The notes below the pieces were generated by a model. It ran no database searches. It was not told the origin of the DNA and saw nothing but the letters and a program-made list of their open reading frames with translations. The translations under genes and the position numbers were made by a program. Source: Gigantopelta aegis (taxonomy: Eukaryota > Mollusca > Gastropoda > Neomphalida > Peltospiridae). Taken from it: 64,000 nucleotides of DNA. The DNA is taken from positions 110,275,014-110,339,013 of the forward strand of contig NC_054702.1 in the NCBI RefSeq assembly GCF_016097555.1. Direction: 5' to 3'. Below, piece by piece: positions 45,601 through 56,611 of the stretch. How positions within the stretch are numbered: the first letter of the stretch is position 1; the number at the start of each line of letters is the position of its first letter.

Positions 45601-48600
45601 AAATATGTTAATTTGACACATTTATTTTTTATAACCTATTTGTTTTGGTATTAGAACGGTTTTGGTTATGCGAAAAGGCGTACGATCTCACTCACATGCC
45701 AAGACAACAGTCCACTTAGTTAAATTAACAGTCATAACTAATAGTAAAAATGTAAACAATACTAACTACCTGTTGCCTGAGTTTATTTTGAAATCTGGTC
45801 ACTGGCATTAATGGTTGTTCAAACAATGTTTTGGCAGTGATGAACTTCATGAATATTACTAAGCTTTCCCTTAAAATAGACTGATCTCTGCAGTTCACTT
45901 ATCTAGAGCAATAGGGACACACATCATTTGGTACAAAAACCAGTGTACTTTCCAGAGTTATCCTCCTTACATGTATTAATATGGCGGCAAAACGTGATAC
46001 TTTCAGTTTTATCGTAGTGATCTGTTGTCAGTGTTTATAAATAAAGTTGTTGTCTGTGCACAAAACCATCTGTACAGTACTATACAGTAACAGTCAAACA
46101 GCTTTCACTCTCTACTAAGGGAATATTTCGTTTTGATGCTATGTAATAATGATAGTTTGATTGGAATAGTCTGATCATATTGCGATGTACAAAACGTGAA
46201 AACCGTTTGTAAAATAATGTTCTTTTGTTCAAATATTATTGTTCTCATGTGCTGAAAATAAGAAATATTTCAATATTTATAAGTAGTTTTTCATGGGTCG
46301 ACTTATAAACGGGTCAATAAAAAAATACGTTTTCAGGGCTTGAAATTAGGGACTCGACTTATAGCCGAGATCGACTTACAGGCGAAGATATACGGCAGTT
46401 TTACTAGAACAAAGGCTTTGTGAAATTAGCACCTGTAGCTACAAACACTGTAAAGAGAAAACTTGAACCGTAAGAGCAAAGAAGACAGAAGAAAGAAGAT
46501 ATCACGTGACTGTAAGTGGATACCTCGGGTATTCTGGAGCATTATAGTCACTCAGCTGATTTGGACGTTAAGACCAGTCCACTAAAATAGGTTTCATTAA
46601 ACAGATATGCCGAGGTTTCCGTAAAGAAATATTTCTTTCCGATGTAAGTGTGAAGTTTTCGCAGCTCACCTGTATTCTCATTTGACCAGATTCCTCCCTG
46701 CCTTCTCTGCCAGTGAGAGAATGTCTCAATTTCTTCTCCAGGGACAGCTTATCATCCTCCAGCTGAAACACATGCTTTTTCAACCTGCAATAAACACTCA
46801 TTGGTTACATTCTTAATAAAAATTAAAATGCCATTTTATTACTTAAAATTAAAATACTCTTTATAACCAAATCAATTTACCAAAATAAATTACAATAATT
46901 TCTAACAAATAAATTAAATAAGGCTTTGAGATAAAAAATACTTTTTTTTAATGAGTTTGAGTTATAGATCCTTTTTGATGACTAAAATAACATATTAGAG
47001 ATATTTTCCTGTCATGTGTTTGTTGTTGCCCACACGAAGAAAAATCAAAAATATTACTACAAACATTAGCACCTGACTCTAAACACATTGGATATACAGA
47101 CATTGGCATTCTAAAGAAGTAAAATGTATTTAATATGCAGTTATAGTTGCCAAAAAGGCTCTATTTGTCAAAACATCTTACAATGGCTGCAAACACAGGA
47201 CAGTCCACTTAACATCAGGAAACCCATATAGAGAAACAAATTGAAAGACTATAAAACGGCACCTGTTGATAACGGCATCCTTTTCTCTGATGATGTTGTC
47301 AGCAGCACGACGCACGGGGTCTAGTCGTGCCGAATCCTCCTCTTTCAGTCGGAGTTGCTGGAAAACTCCCTCGATGCTTGTCTGACTTCCTCCATACAGA
47401 GCCTGAATGACAGTGCTATATAATAAACATTTTTATCACTTGATTCTTGTACATAAAGACTAGATCCTAAATCTAGGTTCTGACCAAAAATAATAATTGT
47501 ACAAAAATGTTGAGGTTTCTAAATTCTAAATCAGTGCTGCAATTCCATGGCCCGTGTCACGTTTTTAATTGGTGGTGGGCTGGAGGTGATAAACACATTT
47601 TGGGTACACAAATAGTACTGCCTAAAACCTGTTTAATCATACATTTACTAATAATTACATACCTAGATTCTTGCACATAGACTAGATTCTAAATCTAAGA
47701 ATTGATGAAAATAATAATTATCCAAACATGTAGAGGTTTTTAAAAATATTATTCAGAACTGCAGTTTCATGGCCTGTGTCAAACTTTTAATTGGTTTAAA
47801 ATCTGTTTAATCATACATGCTCTGGCATAAGGATGAATAACTAAAAATAATGGTGTTGATTGTTTCTGATGGAAATTACAAAGCAAATGCAGTCACACAA
47901 CCCTTTCAACACTGTCATATTTTTCACAGAATATATTCTGACATAGGAATTGTATTGAAATGCATGATAAAGTGAATGGTATGGTGCAACCCACTGGGTT
48001 TGCATACAGATATCAGCTCCCACCCAGAGTAACCTTTAATGGCTTTATGGAAGGTGACTTGATCTACTCCGCTTACACTAACAAACATTAACCCACAATC
48101 ATGGATAAATAGCCCAGGAAAGCATGCTTGAAACTTAATTGGATAGAAACACAAACATTAAGTTAAAATGACAAAGCTTAGTGCTGACCTGTGATTCCAG
48201 CTGCTGTTGGAGAAGATGGTCCTTGTGTTGTTGCTGCCACTGCTGTAGACTAGATGAACTCGCAGACCTGCCATAGCCAGCCGGCTCGTGTGCGACATCA
48301 TAGTAGTCAGCTCTCACATACGACTGGCTTTTCACCGGAGACTGATAAGTGGAATGTATATTATGCTCACTCAGTGTCGGAGGTGTTGTCATCGGCGATG
48401 TATAGTCGGTGTCATACTCCTCTCCGTGGCAGGAATGTCGGTTTCTTGCCTGGTCTTGTCCTGCTGGGTAGGTGCTTTGATTTACTGAGTATGTCTGCTG
48501 CTCGTCTGTTACATACACATTTGAGTATGGTTGTTTTATTTGATTGTCACTATGGAATCCATGGTCTGCATCATGCTGTCTGTCACTTATGGTGTATGAA

Positions 48601-49954
48601 TGTCTGTCTCTCAGTATACCTTGACTCTGATAGTCAACACTGGCAACTGGATTCTAGCATTATAAAAAAAATATGACAAATTCTTATAATCTACTAAAAG
48701 GAAAAAAGACTTGTAAACTGAAAAATAATAATTCAGGTCCATACATGCAATTTTTTCAACACCAGGAAACAAGTTAAACAGCATAAAACAATAAAACATT
48801 TGCATTTAAAATGTGATTGTACAATATTATTTTTTGAAAATATTTATATTATACATACATCACCAAAAGAACCAGCTCGGAAAATCTTGATTAACGATAT
48901 ATCTAGTCAATTGTCTTTGTGTAGCGATCTTTTATTTGAAGCTAGTGTAGCAAATCATGATGCATTAATGAAAATGTTCTCTGAATAAATATGCCTTTCT
49001 TCTTACAAATGAACAGTCAGGGTGCAAAAAGTACTCAGCCACTCACCAAATACGAGTAACAATTTTGAAGGACGAGTTAAAAATGCAACTACTAGTCCGA
49101 CGGGCGATCTGGGGGTTTTCTGACCGACTGTAATTTTATTTATTTATTTTATTATTTAATTTTTTAGCATTGATTGAATCCACAACTCTGCATCAGCCAT
49201 GCTAGAATTCCAAACCATTCAAACAAACAGTACAGAATGATGGCGAAATACACAACAATGCATGTACCGCATTGCCAATAGACTGCTTTGGAGGTCCAAA
49301 CTGCGAAAACACAACATTCCGGAAACGGGTTATAGCGAAAATGGAACTGTGGCAAAATGGCCTCAAATGAAAACGGAACCAAACTGGACAAAACGGAATC
49401 TATCATTGGCTGAAACAGCACCACGATCTATGACTGTATGGCTTAAACAGAAGTAAAAATTAAAAGTATGGCTAAAACGGCATTACAAACATGCATTGTT
49501 TACATTATTCAACATTTAATAATGGATGTTCGAACCAAACATTTTCAAGTCTTAACACCTCAACACCGTTTTTGCCAATTAATACATTAAAATGCTGTTA
49601 TAGCTTTAAAAAACCAACAACAACCAAACCCAAAAACAAACACACACATGAAACCCCCCCCCAAAAAACCCAAACCCAATAAAAAACAAAACAACGAAAA
49701 TGGTTCCATTTTGATAGCTATTCCGATTTAGCCTCATTCATCGGAAACGGACCCAGTCAAAGGTCAACAGTTCCTACAATAATGAATTGTTTACATTGAA
49801 AATATCTTGCTGGTGTGTTTTGAATATATTCTTCTGTTAAATACTTAAATTTTGTATATCTACATGAAAGAAATGTAAAAAACCTAGCCTTGATTAGAAT
49901 ATTTCAAAATAGGTCAGGGATTTGATTTCGTTCGTTTGCCATGTGATGTTGATA

Positions 49955-49998
<44 letters not shown>

Positions 49999-50008
49999 GT
50001 GTGTGCGT

Positions 50009-50052
<44 letters not shown>

Positions 50053-53000
50053 GTGTATGCAGTGTTCTCGCTGGGTGAAAATTAAAGGAGGGCGGCCGCT
50101 CGGCACCACACCCTTAAAAAAAACAAAAACAACCCAAACCCCCCCCAAAAAAACCAAAATACCATAAATACGAAATACAAGCAGACTCGTCTTTTAATTG
50201 AACCGAAGATGATATCGTTCTGACATTCACGGGCAGTTCCGGTTTTGCTGGACCGATCAAAGTTTTAATATTATTATTTTTAATAAAGATTTCAAAATAT
50301 ACGAAAAACAATAAAGATATTTGTAAAGTGATCTCCTAATGTCGGATACATTTTTGTTATTTCCATCTTCGTCGCATGAATCGATCGCTGTGATAAAATA
50401 TTATCGCCAGCTGATAAAAGTAGTTTCGTTTTTGTAAAGGCGGTGTATATATTATTTGGCACTCAAGATAAATGATTTTAATGATAAACACTACCACTCC
50501 TGTTGTTTTTATAAGCGTTCATATCCCCCAGCATGAAAAGTTTACAATATTTTATAAAGAACTGCTGAATAAACAGAATGACAGAAAGTAAAAACCATCA
50601 GTTACAACCAATTATATCTGCAACTGAGGACAAAATATCAGACGATAGTTAGTGGAAACAAAAGACAGAATGACCGTTCTGATCACGTGACAAATTTGGC
50701 ACCAAATAAGTGAGGTCTTTTTCAATCGGAGATTGCTGAATTCATAAAAAATAAAATGTTTTCATTGCTCACATAAAATATAACTTTTATTGTGTCTGTC
50801 AAACATACACATGGATACAGATATGGGGCAAAATAGAAGCTGTTACAAATACTGTTAAATTATGTTACGGTAACTGTCATAAATATTTCATCAGTTGCTT
50901 TTTCGTACACACGCAGCTTGTTTCCTTTGATGTCCAGTGTGCAGACTGATCATTGATTTTTGTGTGGAACAAAATTTGCATTTGGAAATAGCGGAGATAG
51001 GTGCTGGAAAATAAAGAGGGGCGCTAAAAAATAAAGGAGGGCGGGGAACGTGAAAGGAGGGCGGCAAAATGGAATACTGGGGCGGGACGCCCCGCTTAAA
51101 TGGAGCAGCGAGAACACTGGTATGTATGTATGTATGTATATGGAAAAAAAAAACATATTGTTTTTTAAAAATAAACATATTTGTTGTGAAATTAATATAT
51201 CGACATGTTTATAGTTCGACTTTCAATTATAATGTCACTTTTAAAGTTTAATTATTCCAATTTTTAAGTCACGAAAATAGCTAAATGACATATCGTTTGA
51301 CAACCAACCTTGTGACCGCGTTTTATAAGTATACATTAAATTACACATCTTTTAAACATTTCCGATTTAAATAGACATTTTGGCTGTGAATAACATTGCA
51401 CACACTTGCAACAACACTTGCAACGAAATACATATATGTTATTGGGTCTGGGATGTAACCGTCATTTGATTTCCAGCTATAAATAGCGTGACCCAACAGC
51501 TTTACATCACTTGATCACCGATTGCTCAAAACGTAAGGTTAACTTTACTTTAAATACACTGTAATATTATTTAAGGTTTAATTTAGCGATAATTATTTGT
51601 TTATACTACTGGTGACTAATATTTGTTATAGAATTAGATATGTAAAAAAAACATTTATGATAATTTTGTATAATATTTGGTTGTAAAACTTATTTACGTT
51701 AGTACAATAAATATGTAACGGTTTCTATTTGTTTAACATTCATGTTTTTGAGAAACTAGCCTTAAATAAGCCAGTTTCGCTACAATATTGTTTATATATA
51801 AAGATACTATTAATAATAATTAATATATTGTTGAATAGGCTGGTGGACTAGTAAATTATAGTTGGTTCTGGTCCGGTGGACTAGTGAAATATTTTTCATT
51901 TCTGCACTCTGGATAGTTATGAATAAAATTTAAATATATCTGAGAAAAAAAAAACCAACAGTATATACCTGTAGTTCCTTGGGGAAATAGGATGTATCAT
52001 AGAACTGCTGTGATGTCACAACTCCATATTTCCCTGGATTGTAAGACTGAGTGACCGCTGAACTGTCTACATCAACACCAGTGAAAGTTCTCCCAAAAGG
52101 TTTTGCACTACTAGAAGGTCTCCTGGAATAATTCTGTGTTTCATAACCAGAATCCACTGAACTAGGACCTCGCACAGATGGTGTTGGCATCAACATCTGG
52201 GAACCACTAGGAACATCTCGATAGCCTAAACAGATAGACCACGCAAATATGTAATATATTGTCTGAGTAATATTTTGGTGTGATATCGGTTTCGAAGTGC
52301 TATCTTCAAATAACAATCGTACATGATCAGAGAAAAGCTGTGACACTATATGGAGAAGTTTATATTAATAGCAATACATCTTATTAATAAAGATAATGCA
52401 GTCTTTATATTTCACATTGTTTCTGTAAATATAAACAATTAACAATACCATGTATCTAAAATTACTAATTTCTGTAAAATAAAAGAAATGTCTTTGTTTA
52501 ATGACACCCCTACAGCATACTGATTTATGTAAAATGACACCCCTACAGCATACTGATTTACGTAAAATGACACCCCTACAGCATACTGATTTACGTAAAA
52601 TGACACCCTACAGCATACTGATTTACGTAAAATGACACCCCTACAGCATACTGATTTACGTAAAATGACACCCCTACAGCATACTGATTTATGTAAAATG
52701 ACACCCCTACAGCATACTGATTTATGTAAAATGACACCACTACAGCATACTGATTTATTAATAATTTGCTGCTGGAAGTCAAACATTTGGTAAATTTGAC
52801 ATATAGCATTAGAGAGAAAATCTGCAATTTTTTTCCATTAGTAACAAAGGATCTTTTATATGCACCATCCCACAGACAGGATAACACATACCACAGCCTT
52901 TGATATACCAGTCATGGTGCATTGGCTGAAATGAAATTTATTATCCCAATGGGCCCACAGATGAGGATCAATCCCAAACCAACCGTGCAGCAAGCGAGTG

Positions 53001-56000
53001 CTTTACCACTGGGCTACGTCTAACCCCCACATAATGTACATAAATTCCCTGTATCTATAAATTTTTACCGTTAATTTTACTCACGTGCTACACAAAGATT
53101 GCAGTCTGCTAATAGCTTAGTAACCCCATGACAATTAGACAATGCCCATGTCAATTTATTTCTGTGGAAGGTCAAATGAGTTTCCACTCCTAATTTTAAG
53201 ATGAACTGTAAACAATTACCTTGGGGCAGGATAAAAAAAAAGACTTGTGTCTTTCATTTTAATACACTTGCCATCCACTCCTCCTTGCAAATTAATTTTG
53301 CAGTCAGATCAGATTCACAAATCTTAAACATGTTAAATATAAATTTAGTGGAAAACATTAGGATAGGATCTGCAAAGTCTACTGAGTTTAATGAATGAAT
53401 GAATGAATGAATGTTTAACGACACTCCAGCACGAAAAATACATCGGCTATTGGGTGTCAAACTATGGTAATGGAAAAACAAAGTGATGATCAACATCAAT
53501 ATAAAAATTCAACAGTTAAATAAAAACACAGTGTAAAAGACTGTGTAAAAAATACAAATATCACAGATAGATATAATTAAAATTTAGAATAAAATTCAGT
53601 ATCGCGTAAAAACTGCAATAAAAGTTCTGGATGGAATCGAAATGATTCCATCACATTTCTTTGTCCAAATAAATCTTTTCGAGTTGCTGACAACTGCTTA
53701 CACTCCACCAAAATGTGTCGCACAGTCAGAAGACACTGACAATGCTCACACTGAGGTGGAGGATCTTTCTTCAAGATAAATGAATGGGTTAAGTAAGAGT
53801 GAACGATGCAGGCACGACACAAGACTATTTCATCCTTCCTGCACTGTCTATAGGAGGACTGCCACTCTCCCAAGACTGGCTTAGTAGCATGAAACTTGTT
53901 CGCAACCTCACCGTCCCAATCACGTTGCCAAGTCGAAAAGATAAATTGGTTGATACAATATTTAAAATCAGTATACGGTACACCAACCCCGGCATGAGGC
54001 AAATCCAAAGCAGACTTGGCGAGTTTAATGAGGGCAGCTATTGTAATATTTTCTACAATGGTAAATTCTCAGTGGCAGAATTCCGTAGCCAATGTATTAA
54101 TGCTTAATGCTACAAGGTATAGACAACTTGATACACCCAGTTTATATGGAGACATTCACTTACTAATTAAGGTTACATGAAAAAATTATGACCACCACCC
54201 AACGTGGTATCAACTGCAGATCAGTGGCCTGGAATAAAGCTAAAAGAAATCACTAAATATTAACAGTTTTTAAATGCAGTTATCAATCATCATTTGAAAA
54301 AGCTGATTTTCCCCCCTTCAACAGCATCAATAAAGTCCACTTTTGTAATTAGCTACAGTGTTACAATTTCCATCTGTTCTTTAAAACATAATTTCAATTA
54401 ATTTGTAATTAATATTTATTTCCTCAAAACAACTCTATAGAATTTGTAAATTAAGAACAAGAGACAACATAAAATAAACAAACCTGCTATATACTGTTGA
54501 TTCTGTAGCATTTTCTCATAGTCTGCAAACAAACAAATGTGCAAATAACATTTACCTACAAACAAAACTTACAAAGGGCATACTTATAATCTATATGAGT
54601 AATGCACACATAAAAATTGAAACAAAATGTGCTTGGTTTTTTTTGCCATATTTAAAAAATTACCTTCATTCTCTCTATATAAACAACTTTATATGCATGG
54701 ACATAAATGTTTTGCAAATCCTTAAAAGAATAAAAAATATACTAGCAATAAATTTAATTTTTTTTAAAATGGAAATAGTTGTTGTAGATCTGAATGAATG
54801 AATGAATGAATGAATGTTTAACAAACCCCAGCACAAACATACATATCAGCCATTGGGTGTCAGATAAAGGTACCGGTAAATATATTTGTAGGTAGGTATG
54901 GAACAGTTTGCAAACGTGTACACTTACTACCGTACTAGTAAGTGAAGATCTACCGCAATCCTCACACCAACATGTATAATAGCTTTGGTACTTCAACATG
55001 TCAGTATGTTTATTTAAGTTAAGGTCAACAACAGTCACTTTTTGCACTCGTTTTGGCTTCTTACACAATAAATATAACCTATCATACCGTTAAATCACTT
55101 TAAATGAGTAATTCTTAAACAAAATGTTTTAAATAGTAATTTTGCATTGTCATACACCCAGTTTATTTTTTATTGTAAAGCGATGGAAAATGCCATCATT
55201 AGACAACTGACATCATTCAAATTCAAAATTAGCTATATTATTACAATGCTTCATCACATTAAATAAAAATGATTCCATGTTCTATATTGAGCAGAAAATG
55301 TTTACAGGTCAATAAGTTTTTATTTTTCATAATTTTAAGCAAAATATTGTTTAAGTTTTAAAAGATGAAAGAAATAAAAGTATCTCTCATCAAATATATC
55401 ATATCAAAAAATAATATTTATTGTGTACCAAACCAAAACAAGGGTGTGAAGAATGACTGCCGTCGACCTTAAATCCGATTTCTGCCAATTAACAAATGCT
55501 CTGAGATACTAGTGTAAATATGGAATGAAAAATTTAATAAATTTATAAAGGACTTGTAAACTTTGTTGATATACTAGTAACTAGATATAACAAGCACTCT
55601 GAGTACTGCTAAAGCAATACATGTCCCCTACTGGGCCCCAACAAATTGTTTTAGTTCTTAAGTTCAAGGGCCATAACTCTGTCAAAAATGGGTAAATCAC
55701 CATGAAAGTCAAATGTGATCTGTAACAAAACATGATAAAGCTAAACATAAAATGTTAGTTCAATTTCTTGAGGCATTGCAAAAATAAGTGTTTGTATCTC
55801 CTAAATTCAATGGCCATAACTTTATAAAAAAAAATTCAGTTTAATAGCTCAAGACATTGTGAAAAATCATCCGGAAAACTATACGATGGACAGACGGACG
55901 GACAGACAGAATATGAATTAAATCCATAGTCTTCTCTGGTTGGACCGGTATGGAACTAATAATAAATTAACCAATACCAAGTTTAAAAATGTCAGATGTT

Positions 56001-56276
56001 TTTTGTTGGGTTCCCCCCTCCCCATTCACAGAATCCCCGTTACAAAAACCTGTCCCTAACCAGAGATCAAATGAATAGGACATTAGTCAACATGACAATT
56101 GGTGATAAAAAAACAAACATATATACTTGTTTTCAATAGTTTTTGATAAAGATCAATACAAAATTTCAAAGACATGGTTTGAAGTTTTGTATTCATTAAA
56201 ATAATAATAAACCTTCACCTGAAATATTTGAAGAGAGTGCAGGGACTTTGCCTGGTATGTCTGCTTGGTGGAACAT
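36688..56276 (-). CDS. CEP85: CEP85/CEP85L homolog, centrosomal coiled-coil protein, 13 coding exons
   Basis: Exons in transcript order: 56276-56219, 54522-54484, 52225-51969, 48653-48189, 47402-47263, 46784-46670, 43408-43314, 42690-42612, 41745-41583, 41073-40799, 38271-38101, 37584-37365, 36857-36688. Every junction is in phase; the total is 2247 bases, 748 residues (human CEP85 about 762). Residues 33-273 are Ser/Gln/Tyr-rich and probably disordered; about 275-690 is heptad-rich coiled coil (EKKLRHSL, ENKLGATEFE). Family marks: YLGDLPT at 451-457 (human YLADLPT), SENQDLMEENL near 622, NMSILLGIN near 685, and the C-terminus LREEIDKLRG..YAEDMGDN. The family localises to pericentriolar material; human CEP85 binds STIL in centriole duplication and restrains NEK2. 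CEP85 and CEP85L are vertebrate paralogs, so this may be co-orthologous to both. The ATG follows an in-frame TAG. The exon 9-10 junction has weak splice signals. Confidence 0.93.
37108..37332 (+). mobile_element. SINE (second family), CEP85 intron 12
   Basis: 'ggtggacaagaggttaagtc', 'aggtactggtgttcacaacc', 'gattcaatggggaggtgtag', 'ctacccaggacagaatgctt', and a tail 'taaagcattaaattaactga'. Tail and body match 47985-48165. It lies 33 bases from CEP85 exon 12. Confidence 0.72.
38256..38394. repeat. 70-bp tandem duplication across CEP85 exon 11 acceptor
   Basis: Two copies, 38256-38325 and 38326-38394, begin CAGTTTT(T/C)TCCAGCAAC and end 'cttataa(c/t)caggatt', with a few differences. The left copy includes the first 16 bases of exon 11 and its acceptor AG (38273-38272). 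The right copy is an intronic duplicate. Confidence 0.85.
38476..40126. mobile_element. 1.65-kb pogo/Tigger-like nonautonomous element
   Basis: CAGTCAACTCCACTTATTTGC and the inverted CAGTCAAACCCGCTTATTTGC are flanked by TA (38474-38475, 40127-40128). Subterminal 'cggttaatcgac' occurs near both ends. Ends of this form are typical of pogo elements. No transposase was found inside. It lies in CEP85 intron 10. Confidence 0.8.
40270..40440. repeat. Short tandem repeat, about 32-bp units
   Basis: About five units of 'ttaccatttaattacacatt' plus 'acttacaacttc', diverged at the left. It lies in CEP85 intron 10 just right of the pogo-like element. Confidence 0.8.
40452..40665 (-). mobile_element. SINE, minus orientation, CEP85 intron 10
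   Basis: On the minus strand: 'gtgcacattactggtcaaag', 'gtgtatatacaagatcccat', 'gacatccagtagccgatgat', 'gctctactggtgtcgttgac'. Diverged; the head is decayed. Confidence 0.72.
41749..42008 (-). mobile_element. SINE abutting the CEP85 exon 9 acceptor
   Basis: Minus-oriented (same sense as CEP85). It runs from 'aatgggtaggtgtaaaccac' through 'gcaaataaaagatccc' and ends 'cgttaaataaaacatttc' plus (TTTC)n, then directly 'ttgtttcag' and exon 9. It is the same subfamily as 10800-11185 but lacks the head. Confidence 0.85.
42168..42349. mobile_element. hAT-like MITE, GGGCTAGCTCTG ends
   Basis: AGGGCTAGCTCTG at the left faces inverted CAGGGCTAGCTCTG at the right. The interior has 'ttgccaa' and 'ggcgaattt' repeats. 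Nonautonomous. No sure target duplication. It lies in CEP85 intron 8. Confidence 0.65.
43617..44360 (+). pseudogene. Broken Myb/SANT-like DNA-binding protein gene
   Basis: Plus-strand reading begins KKQNWSKEENERLLYAVEKY (about 43625-43690), the start of a Myb/SANT-like domain of the kind carried by PIF/Harbinger transposons and Zeste-like proteins. Further on, VNVGQQRIASEVKKR followed by QDSF (about 43775-43840) matches the last helix (V.G.QR...EVKKKW.D). Later pieces have Lys/Ser-rich linker character. Many stops and frame changes make it nonfunctional. It lies antisense in CEP85 intron 6, left of the 959-bp element. Confidence 0.65.
44606..46395. mobile_element. 959-bp TA-flanked element, copy 2, with nested insertion
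   Basis: Same ends and body as 29268-30226. It is interrupted 71 bases in by an 829-bp element at 44677-45505; without that and its duplicated TA, the length is again 959. It lies in CEP85 intron 6. The left flank is TA and the right is CA. Confidence 0.85.
44677..45505. mobile_element. 829-bp TA-flanked element nested in 44606-46395
   Basis: Ends CCGTATTTGACCGGAAATAA and its exact inverse, with TA duplicated on both sides (44675-44676, 45506-45507). The subterminal motif 'gggcttattt' is repeated. No coding frame. Confidence 0.85.
47985..48165 (+). mobile_element. SINE (second family) close to CEP85 exon 4
   Basis: 'cagctcccacccagagtaac', 'acccacaatcatggataaat', 'gcccaggaaagcatgcttga' and 'aacttaattggatagaaac' are the body and tail shared with 37108 and 31387. 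It ends about 22 bases from the exon 4 donor. The head is lost. Confidence 0.68.
49958..50059. repeat. (GT)n microsatellite
   Basis: About 50 GT units with GTGC interruptions. Open frames here (VCVCVC, THTHTH) are artefacts. Confidence 0.92.
50060..51119. mobile_element. 1.06-kb element with CAGTGTTCTCGCTG ends, copy 1
   Basis: CAGTGTTCTCGCTGGGTG at the left and inverted CAGTGTTCTCGCTGCTCC at the right. Subterminal 'ggagggcgg' occurs several times. Internal marks 'ttcctttgatgtccagtgt' and 'tggcaccaaataagt' recur in copy 2. Noncoding. CAGTG ends suggest hAT, unproven. Confidence 0.78.
51478..51532 (+). promoter_or_regulatory. Orphan core-promoter-like site with TATA box
   Basis: TATAAATAG at 51478-51486 is followed about 45 bases later by 'caaaacgtaagg', a good 5' splice site, as if a short noncoding first exon were present. 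It lies antisense within CEP85 intron 3, inside the possible hAT-like element. No coding exon was linked to it. Confidence 0.3.
52500..52763. repeat. 33-bp minisatellite grown from a SINE tail
   Basis: About eight units of 'aatgacacccctacagcata' plus 'ctgatttacgtaa'. The motif equals the inverted SINE tail (gctctagtggtgtcatt) in changed form, and the rest of a SINE follows at once at 52764. Confidence 0.88.
52764..53030 (-). mobile_element. SINE with expanded tail, CEP85 intron 2
   Basis: On the minus strand: 'gacgtagcccagtggtaaag', 'cttgctgcacggttggtttg', 'gatggtgcatataaaagatc', 'atttaccaaatgtttgactt'. The head is intact; the tail has become the 33-bp array at 52500-52763. Confidence 0.85.
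53393..54110 (-). pseudogene. 5'-truncated LINE, ORF2 C-terminus and 3' tail
   Basis: Minus-strand frame 54008-53577 (143 codons) encodes QRDWDGEVANKFHATKP, then LCRACIVHSYLTHSFILKKD and PPPQCEHCQC, with a C-x2-C-x7-H-x4-C zinc knuckle (CEHC..H..C). This is the typical tail after the RNase H region of Jockey-like LINE ORF2. The 3' UTR includes 'gacacccaatagccgatgta' and 'gtgtcgttaaac' and ends in (ATTC)n at 53393-53412. Upstream the sequence fades near 54110, so endonuclease and reverse transcriptase are missing. It lies in CEP85 intron 2. Confidence 0.82.
54791..54890 (-). mobile_element. LINE 3'-tail fragment
   Basis: On the minus strand 'ctgacacccaatggctgata', 'gtgctggggtttgttaaac' and (ATTC)n, matching the 3' UTR at 53393-53470. 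Only the tail is recognisable; the sequence to its right (to about 55070) is unassigned. Confidence 0.7.
55607..55965. repeat. Interspersed repeat ('ggtcataactc' family), copy 2
   Basis: Starts near 'caagcactctgagtactgc', has 'gcaatacatgtccccta', two 'caagggccataact' type units, 'catccggaaaac', a GGACAGAC run and 'ggttggaccggtatggaac'. It matches the order of elements at 730-1258. It lies in CEP85 intron 1. Confidence 0.75.
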
Positions 56277-56349
56277 TTCTGTACAGCGGTTTGTAGAGAC
56301 ATCAGCTTCACTAACTGAACTAGACCTTTTCTACATCATAGGACTACTC
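56277..56349 (-). other. CEP85 5' UTR part of the start-codon exon
   Basis: A strong acceptor (attttttgcag, AG at 56351-56350) begins an exon whose first 73 bases contain a TAG in frame with the chosen ATG, so translation starts at 56276. A further noncoding exon and the promoter should lie to the right; neither was identified. Confidence 0.55.
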
Positions 56350-56462
56350 CTGCAAAAAATATAGATTTTACCAATATTTTACTTTTGTAACTTAAATGAA
56401 TGCTCGCGGAAGGCTATTCAATGATATATAATGCACATTATTACTTAATATTAACAAGTATT

Positions 56463-56611
56463 TAGAGAATAACTAACGAGCTACGAGGAATTATGAATTA
56501 TCTGTCCCGAGTGAATGAATGTTTTACAACATTCATTCATGAGTTACAACATTCATTCATGAGGGACAGATAATTCATAATTCCTCGTAGCGAGTTGGTT
56601 ATTCTCTTTAT
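56463..56611. repeat. Near-perfect hairpin, about 60-base arms
   Basis: The left arm 'agagaataactaacgagcta', 'cgaggaattatgaattatct' is inverted at the right as 'agataattcataattcctcg', 'tagcgagttggttattctct'. The loop has 'gaatgaatgtt(t)tacaac' in both directions. It adjoins a second weak inverted pair (ttattaccca at 56609, tgggtaataa near 57067). It is probably a MITE terminus or a foldback element in front of CEP85. Confidence 0.7.

Larger units (their letters stand above)
49018..51911. mobile_element. Possible 2.9-kb hAT-like element holding a second element
   Basis: CAGGGTGCAAAAAGTA at the left faces inverted CAGAGTGCAGAAATGAAA at the right, and both ends carry 'actagtcc(g)acgg'. A 1060-bp element (50060-51119) and a GT microsatellite lie inside. 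No transposase or clean target duplication was seen, so the outer limits are tentative. It lies in CEP85 intron 3. Confidence 0.4.

Noticed and set aside
49894-50167. Open frames of VCVCVC and THTHTH
   Set aside because: Artefacts of the GT microsatellite on both strands.
53577-54008. 143-codon frame as a host gene
   Set aside because: The zinc knuckle and flanking motifs are those of LINE ORF2 C-termini, and the LINE 3' tail follows.
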